From NCBI RefSeq assembly GCF_000192575.1, contig NZ_GL876926.1, positions 1,122,893 through 1,186,892 of the forward strand: DNA of 64,000 bases, written 5' to 3'. Within the stretch, counting starts at the first letter, position 1. Each line of letters begins with the position of its first letter. Origin of the DNA: Novosphingobium nitrogenifigens DSM 19370 (GTDB lineage Bacteria; Pseudomonadota; Alphaproteobacteria; Sphingomonadales; Sphingomonadaceae). Below the pieces are notes generated by a model. That model was not told where the DNA came from, made no database searches, and saw only the letters and a list, made by a program, of their open reading frames with translations. Positions 59,552 through 64,000 of this stretch are shown one piece after another. The translations under genes were made by a program, and so were the position numbers.

Positions 59552-60909
59552 CCGCGATGTCTTCCGGTCCCGCATCCAGCCTGCGGCTGCGCTTCCTCTT
59601 CGCCATTCTCCTGTGGGTGGCACTGGGCATCGGCGGGATCTGGTATTCGGCCACCCGCGTGTTCATCAAGCATATCGAACTGCAATATCATGACGAACTC
59701 TATGGTCATGTGCGCGAACTGGCCGGGCTCGTCGCGGTTGCCCCCGACGGGCACATTGCGCTTTCGCGACCGCTCTCCGACCCGCGCTATCTCGAACCGA
59801 TGTCGGGGTTCTATTGGCAGGTCACCGTCGACAAGGGCGATACGCTGCGCTCGGCCTCGATGTTGCACGGTGCGCTCGACGACAATGTCGCGCATTCCCC
59901 GCAAGTGATCCACATGGTCGATCGCGGTCCGACGGGCCCTGCCATCACTTATGGCTTCACGCGCCTGACGCCGGACGGGCGCGTCATCCATTACGTGATC
60001 GCGACCGACAAACGCTATCTCGACGAATCCATCGCTCATTTCACGATCGAACTGTCGCTCTGGTTGCTCGCGCTTGCCGTCGCGCTCATCGGCACCGGGG
60101 TTCTGGCCATCGCATTCGTGCTGAAGCCGCTCAATCGCCTCGGCCTTGCCGTCGCGGAACTGCGCAGCGGACGGCGCGAACCCCTGCAAGGCCCCTTCCC
60201 CACTGAAATCAGCCCGCTGGTCGATGACCTCAATGCCTATATCGTCGAAAACCAGGCCATCATTGAACGCGCCCGGGTTCAGGCCGGGAACCTTGCCCAC
60301 AGCCTGCGCACGCCGCTCGCCGTGATCATCGACGAAGCCGAGCACCTCGCCGCCAATCCCGCGACGCAGGAACCAGGACGCAACCTGCTGCACCAGAGCG
60401 AGGCCATGGCCCAGCAGATCGAGTTCCATCTGGCCCGCGCCCGATCGGCCGCGATGGCCAAGACATCAGGCCACGCCAGCCCGGTTCCCTCGATTTTCCT
60501 TCCGCTGCTGAGCGCGATGCACAAGCTGCATCGCGACAGGACGTATGTGCTGCACCATCCGCCGGGCCTCTCGGTCCGCGTCGCGGTCGATCCGTCGGAC
60601 TTGTCCGAATTGCTCTCGATCCTGCTCGACAATGCGGGGAAATGGTCCCGGGCCCGCATTCTCGTCACGATCTCGACAACGCCGACCCATTGCACCATTG
60701 GAATCGCCGACGACGGGCCGGGCATGACCCCGGAACAGATCGACGGAGCCTGCGCCATCGGCGTCCGCTATGATGAAACCCGCCCCGGATCCGGGCTCGG
60801 CCTTGCCATTGCCCGCGACATTGCCGAAGTCTACGACATCGCCTTCGAACTGGTCACGCCACCGACAGGCGGACTGGACGCCCGGCTGTCGATCCCCCTT
60901 GCCCCCTAA
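59548..60909 (+). CDS. Sensor histidine kinase, PhoQ-like core
   Basis: Inner-membrane kinase of 453 residues. Two helices (about 13-40 and 160-185) flank a periplasmic sensor domain of about 120 residues with several His (for example MLHGALDDNVAHSPQVIHM), possible metal ligands. The H-box is AHSLRTPLAVI with His251, and ATP-binding boxes LLDNAGKWS, DDGPGM and GSGLGLAIA follow. Forms a pair with the upstream regulator and probably controls the metal pump. Confidence 0.93.
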   Translation: MTAMSSGPASSLRLRFLFAILLWVALGIGGIWYSATRVFIKHIELQYHDELYGHVRELAGLVAVAPDGHIALSRPLSDPRYLEPMSGFYWQVTVDKGDTLRSASMLHGALDDNVAHSPQVIHMVDRGPTGPAITYGFTRLTPDGRVIHYVIATDKRYLDESIAHFTIELSLWLLALAVALIGTGVLAIAFVLKPLNRLGLAVAELRSGRREPLQGPFPTEISPLVDDLNAYIVENQAIIERARVQAGNLAHSLRTPLAVIIDEAEHLAANPATQEPGRNLLHQSEAMAQQIEFHLARARSAAMAKTSGHASPVPSIFLPLLSAMHKLHRDRTYVLHHPPGLSVRVAVDPSDLSELLSILLDNAGKWSRARILVTISTTPTHCTIGIADDGPGMTPEQIDGACAIGVRYDETRPGSGLGLAIARDIAEVYDIAFELVTPPTGGLDARLSIPLAP

Positions 60910-60951
60910 CGCCTTCCGCCCACCAACAGGCCTTCGTCGATCGGGTTGACC

Positions 60952-62193
60952 ATGCCGGACACCGCTCTTTTCCAACATATGCTGGTCGCGCTGGGGATCG
61001 GGCTCCTGATCGGAGCCGAGCGGGAACGGCGAAAGGCCCAGCGCCCGGCAACGGCGGGGCTGCGCACGTTCACGGTCGCGGCCCTGCTCGGCGCAGGGGC
61101 CGCCGCGATGCCGCAGATGTGGATGGCCGGGCTCGCCGTGGCCTGCGTCACCACTCTGGCACTCGTCAGCGCCATGCGTCGCAGGACGTCGCGTGATCAG
61201 GGAATCACCACCGAAATCGCCCTGATCGCAACAACGCTACTCGGCGCGCTCGCCATTGTGCAGCCCCTTGCGGCCGGGGCTCTGGCCGTACTGATCGCGA
61301 TCGTTCTGGCCGCACGCGATCCGCTTCACCGCTTCGTGGGACAGACCGTCACGGCAGGCGAAGTCACCGATGTCCTGTTGATTGCAGGGGCAACGCTGAT
61401 CATCCTGCCGATGCTGCCGGATCGGCAGATGGGACCGTTCGGCGCGCTCAATCCCCATTCGATCTGGCTGGTCGTGATCATGATCCTGGGCATCAATGCC
61501 CTGGGCGAAGTCGCGACCCGCCTGCTCGGCGCAAAGCTGGGCGTTCCGGTCCTGGGCCTTGCATCCGGTTTCATTTCCAGCTCGGCAACGATCGGCGCCA
61601 TGGGCGCATGGGTCCGCGCCAATCCGGGCTCGCTGATCGCCGGGGCCGCGGCCGCGATCCTCTCGACGGTCGCGACATATGTGCAGATGGCTGTCGTGAT
61701 CGAGGTCACCGACCACCGCGCCTTTGTTGCAACCATCGCTCCTGTCGGGGCGGCTGCACTGGCGGCACTTGTGGCCGGCGCCTTGTTTACAGCGCAAGCG
61801 TGGCACCGGACCACCGCCGAACCGCCGAAATTCAGCCGCTCGTTCAATCTCGTCATGGCCCTGACCTTTGCCGCCATGCTCGCACTCATGCTCGTCGCTG
61901 CCGCAGCCTTGCGCACATGGTTCAGCGGCATGGGGCTCGCGGCGGCCTCCGCCATCGGCGGGGTTCTCGATGTCCATGCGGCGGCGATCGCAGTCGCCTC
62001 GCAAGTAAGCGACGGCACGATCACCCCTGTGGAGGCAGTCGTGCCGATCCTCATTGCCTGCACCACCAGCACACTTGCCAAGATGCTGTTTTCCGCAACC
62101 GCCGGGACGCGTGCGTTTGCGGCACGCGTTGTCCCGGCTCAGGCGCTGATGATCGCGTCGGCCTGGGCCGTTGCACTTCTGACGCAATCGTGA
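60952..62193 (+). CDS. MgtC-type plus DUF4010 membrane protein
   Basis: Integral-membrane protein of 413 residues with eleven or twelve helices. It starts with an MgtC-like segment (LGIGLLIGAERERRKAQ, then TAGLRTFTVAALLG) and continues with the DUF4010 region (GLASGFISSSATIGAMG, IGGVLDVHAAAIAVAS). I know no proven function; a transport or Mg2+-related role is only suggested by homology. A TTG two codons before the ATG at 60952 is a possible start. Follows the kinase gene by 42 bases. Confidence 0.85.
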   Translation: MPDTALFQHMLVALGIGLLIGAERERRKAQRPATAGLRTFTVAALLGAGAAAMPQMWMAGLAVACVTTLALVSAMRRRTSRDQGITTEIALIATTLLGALAIVQPLAAGALAVLIAIVLAARDPLHRFVGQTVTAGEVTDVLLIAGATLIILPMLPDRQMGPFGALNPHSIWLVVIMILGINALGEVATRLLGAKLGVPVLGLASGFISSSATIGAMGAWVRANPGSLIAGAAAAILSTVATYVQMAVVIEVTDHRAFVATIAPVGAAALAALVAGALFTAQAWHRTTAEPPKFSRSFNLVMALTFAAMLALMLVAAAALRTWFSGMGLAAASAIGGVLDVHAAAIAVASQVSDGTITPVEAVVPILIACTTSTLAKMLFSATAGTRAFAARVVPAQALMIASAWAVALLTQS

Positions 62194-62200
62194 TCGGCGC

Positions 62201-62632
62201 TCACCAGCCGCCGCGCCAGTGCGAGCGACGGGCTTCGGCGTTCATCCAGCCTTCGATCTCGTCGTAACGTCCGGCGATCCGGCTGACCGAATCCCAGTCG
62301 CCTTCGGCGCATTCGTGCCGCTGGCGATCTTCGAGCCGGTCGATGTTTTCATGCATGCGTCCGGCGGTACCCGGATCGATATCGCCTTCATCGACTTCAT
62401 GCCGCAGCCGCTGTTCCAGCATCCCTGCGCGCTGGCCCGAGCAGACCATGTCGTTGCGCCCACGCCAGTCGCCCCGCCAGTCCCCATGCCAGTCGACCGG
62501 CGCCGGACGGCCATATCCCGGACCATAACCGGGCTGTCCGTATTCCAGCCGAATGCCCCATTCCTGCGCCTGTGCCGCGCTGCCCAAACAGACCGTTGCC
62601 AGCATGACAGCCCCAGCCAGAACCTTGCGCAT
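62201..62632 (-). CDS. Small secreted hypothetical protein
   Basis: Protein of 143 residues with a signal peptide (MRKVLAGAVMLATVCLGSA, cleavage near AQAQ). The mature part has a Gly/Tyr/Pro-rich start, a Trp/Asp repeat (DWHGDWRGDWRG), two Cys and a C-terminal helical region rich in Glu, Arg and Met. AAGGGAG is well placed before the ATG. Function unknown; I recall similar secreted proteins in sphingomonads. It is convergent with the DUF4010 gene. Confidence 0.75.
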   Translation of the reverse strand: MRKVLAGAVMLATVCLGSAAQAQEWGIRLEYGQPGYGPGYGRPAPVDWHGDWRGDWRGRNDMVCSGQRAGMLEQRLRHEVDEGDIDPGTAGRMHENIDRLEDRQRHECAEGDWDSVSRIAGRYDEIEGWMNAEARRSHWRGGW

Positions 62633-62766
62633 GATAAACTCCCTTCAATCCCCAGCGGTTTTCGCTCGACAAATCTAGCATCTGTCGCTTGGTACGATCT
62701 GAACCAGCTGTCGTTCGCCGTTCATCTTCGCGGCGCATGGGAGAGCGAGGAAACAAGGACGCGACG

Positions 62767-63690
62767 ATGCACGGTTACGACCCCGCAATGGACATGGAAG
62801 ACGAGGAGTTCGACGCGCAGACCAAGGCTCGCGCCGCCTCGCGCAGCACTTGGGTCAGCGTCGCGGTCAACACGACTCTCTCCGCGCTGCAGGTTGTGAT
62901 CGGTTTTGTCTCGGGGTCCTCAGGCCTGATCGCGGATGGCATCCATTCGCTGTCCGATCTTGTCGCCGACTTCCTCGTGCTGTTCGTTTCGGCCCATTCC
63001 AAGGCCGAAGCCGACGAACGCCATCCCTATGGCCACCACCGGTTCGAGAACGCCGCATCCCTCGCGCTCGGCCTCCTGCTGGCAGGCGTCGGCATCGGCA
63101 TGCTGTGGAATGCGGTCGACAAGATCGAACATCACGAAGCCATCGGGAAAGTCCATGTCGCCGCGCTCTACGTTGCAGGCGTCGCACTCGTCGCAAAGGA
63201 AGGGCTGTTCCGCTACATGCTCGCCGTTGCAAAGCGGGTGAAATCGGGAATGCTGGTCGCCAATGCCTGGCACGCGCGGTCCGACGCGGCCTCGTCGCTG
63301 GTGGTGGGATGCGGGATCGCGGGAAACCTGATGGGCTATCCCTTCCTCGACCCGGTCGCGGCACTGCTGGTCGGAGCGATGGTCCTGAAAATGGGTTGGG
63401 AATTCGGCTGGGAAGCCCTGCACGACCTGATGGACCAGTCGGCCGACGACGATGAAGTCGAAGCGATCCGCGCGACGATCCTTGCCGCCCCCGGCGTGCG
63501 TGGCTGCCACGACCTGCGTACGCGCAAGATGGGCGACATGCTGATGGTCGATGTTCATATCGAGATCGACGCCCACATCACCGTCGAAGCGGGACATACC
63601 ATCGTCCAGAAAACCGAGGAAGTCGTCCGCGCCCGCCATCGCGTCCTCGGCATGATGTCCCACATCGACCCCTGGCGCCCCGCCACCTGA
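62767..63690 (+). CDS. Cation diffusion facilitator (CDF) metal exporter
   Basis: Metal/proton antiporter of 307 residues with six helices. The metal site in TM2 reads [13 protein letters not shown] (HxxxD) and in TM5 WHARSDAAS (HxxxD), a His/Asp pairing usual in zinc-type CDFs. A cytoplasmic ferredoxin-like C-terminal domain follows ([20 protein letters not shown]). The ATG at 62767 follows AAGGA; an upstream ATG at 62737 would add a short tail. Near the RND metal pump, which fits a metal-resistance theme. Confidence 0.93.
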   Translation: MHGYDPAMDMEDEEFDAQTKARAASRSTWVSVAVNTTLSALQVVIGFVSGSSGLIADGIHSLSDLVADFLVLFVSAHSKAEADERHPYGHHRFENAASLALGLLLAGVGIGMLWNAVDKIEHHEAIGKVHVAALYVAGVALVAKEGLFRYMLAVAKRVKSGMLVANAWHARSDAASSLVVGCGIAGNLMGYPFLDPVAALLVGAMVLKMGWEFGWEALHDLMDQSADDDEVEAIRATILAAPGVRGCHDLRTRKMGDMLMVDVHIEIDAHITVEAGHTIVQKTEEVVRARHRVLGMMSHIDPWRPAT

Positions 63691-63694
63691 ACGC

Positions 63695-63729
63695 AAAAAG
63701 GCCCCGCCGTTCCCGGCGAGGCCTTTTTT
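63695..63729 (+). terminator. Rho-independent terminator after the CDF gene
   Basis: AAAAAGGCC...CGCCG and CGGCG...GGCCTTTTTT pair with one internal mismatch and a TTCC loop, ending in six T. It starts five bases after the stop codon. Confidence 0.9.
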
Positions 63730-63749
63730 CATGGACAAACCATTCGCTC

Positions 63750-63790
63750 CACATCCGTCACCCCGGGCTCCGCCCCGGGTGACGGATGTG
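63750..63790. repeat. REP-like palindrome
   Basis: CACATCCGTCACCCCGGGC and GCCCCGGGTGACGGATGTG form a 19-base stem with one mismatch and a TCC loop. The GTCACCCCGGG core is typical of short intergenic palindromes scattered through sphingomonad genomes, as I recall them. It lies between the CDF terminator and the ETF gene end. Confidence 0.6.
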
Positions 63791-63819
63791 AACGGAGGTT
63801 CTGCGCGCCCTACGCGATC

Positions 63820-64000
63820 TCAGAGCTTGGAAACCAGCTCGGGAACGGCGGTGAACAGGTCCGCAACGAGGCCGATGTCGGCGACCTGGAAGATCGGCGC
63901 GTCTTCGTCCTTGTTGATGGCGATGATGGTCTTGCTGTCCTTCATCCCCGCAAGGTGCTGGATCGCGCCCGAAATGCCGACCGCGACATAGACTTCCGGT
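63820..64000 (-). CDS. etfA: Electron transfer flavoprotein subunit alpha (partial, C-terminus)
   Basis: The last 59 residues of the protein are visible; the start lies beyond the right edge. The segment has the FAD-binding motif [16 protein letters not shown] and [19 protein letters not shown], unmistakable for EtfA/FixB. It shuttles electrons from acyl-CoA and other dehydrogenases to the ubiquinone pool. The stop is TGA at 63820-63822. Confidence 0.95.
   Translation of the reverse strand, partial: PEVYVAVGISGAIQHLAGMKDSKTIIAINKDEDAPIFQVADIGLVADLFTAVPELVSKL

Noticed and set aside
59110..60909. Apparent single long protein joining the response regulator region to the kinase
   Set aside because: The first part is the regulator gene out of frame; the kinase starts at 59548 with an ATGA overlap.

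Overview
The window is a GC-rich, gene-dense stretch of chromosome, most likely from a sphingomonad alphaproteobacterium close to Novosphingobium. The evidence is indirect: SorT/OprB-type porin, a TonB receptor followed by a TPR-sulfotransferase, many RND pumps, DUF4010/MgtC proteins and the overall codon bias. No 16S or other phylogenetic marker is present, so the genus is an inference. I saw no tRNA, rRNA, insertion sequence, phage gene or CRISPR array.

Layout. 1-4.7 kb: the end of an MdtB/C-like drug-efflux RND operon and two hypothetical genes. 4.9-7.3 kb: a KefC-type K+/H+ antiporter and a MarR regulator. 7.3-11.4 kb: a class III CoA-transferase, an HMG-CoA lyase and an ABC-F ATPase. 11.5-19.5 kb: a purine island of six catabolic genes arranged in two minus-strand blocks around a LysR gene. 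It holds an 8-oxoguanine-deaminase-like amidohydrolase, an exported NUP protein, an exported nucleoside hydrolase, adenine deaminase (type 2), guanine deaminase and an exported nucleosidase. 19.8-27.8 kb: a complete kdpFABCDE operon preceded by an extra 27-residue membrane peptide. 27.8-34 kb: an ABC ATPase, a duplicated-domain permease, MgtC and an OprB porin, probably one operon, with two small membrane proteins beside them. 34.2-36 kb: an RcnR-like metal sensor with a G-tract operator, followed by a COQ8-type ABC1 kinase. 36-46.8 kb: a TonB receptor and TPR-sulfotransferase on one side, and on the other a sarcosine/opine-oxidase-like pair, an exported M20 amidohydrolase and a membrane FMN glutamate-synthase-like protein. 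46.9-52 kb: two divergent GGDEF-EAL proteins. 52-63.7 kb: lactate dehydrogenase, a CzcCBA-like metal RND pump with a divergent two-component system, a DUF4010 protein, a small secreted protein and a CDF metal exporter. The right edge cuts the electron-transfer flavoprotein alpha gene.

How the genes work together. The purine island appears to cut nucleosides in the periplasm and deaminate the free bases in the cytoplasm; a base importer and xanthine dehydrogenase are not in the window. Potassium handling (Kef and Kdp) and metal handling (RcnR-like sensor, CzcCBA-like pump, CDF) are the other main themes. Start codons were re-chosen from ribosome-binding sites and family N-termini in many genes, including a likely CTG (KefC) and a likely TTG (nucleoside hydrolase).
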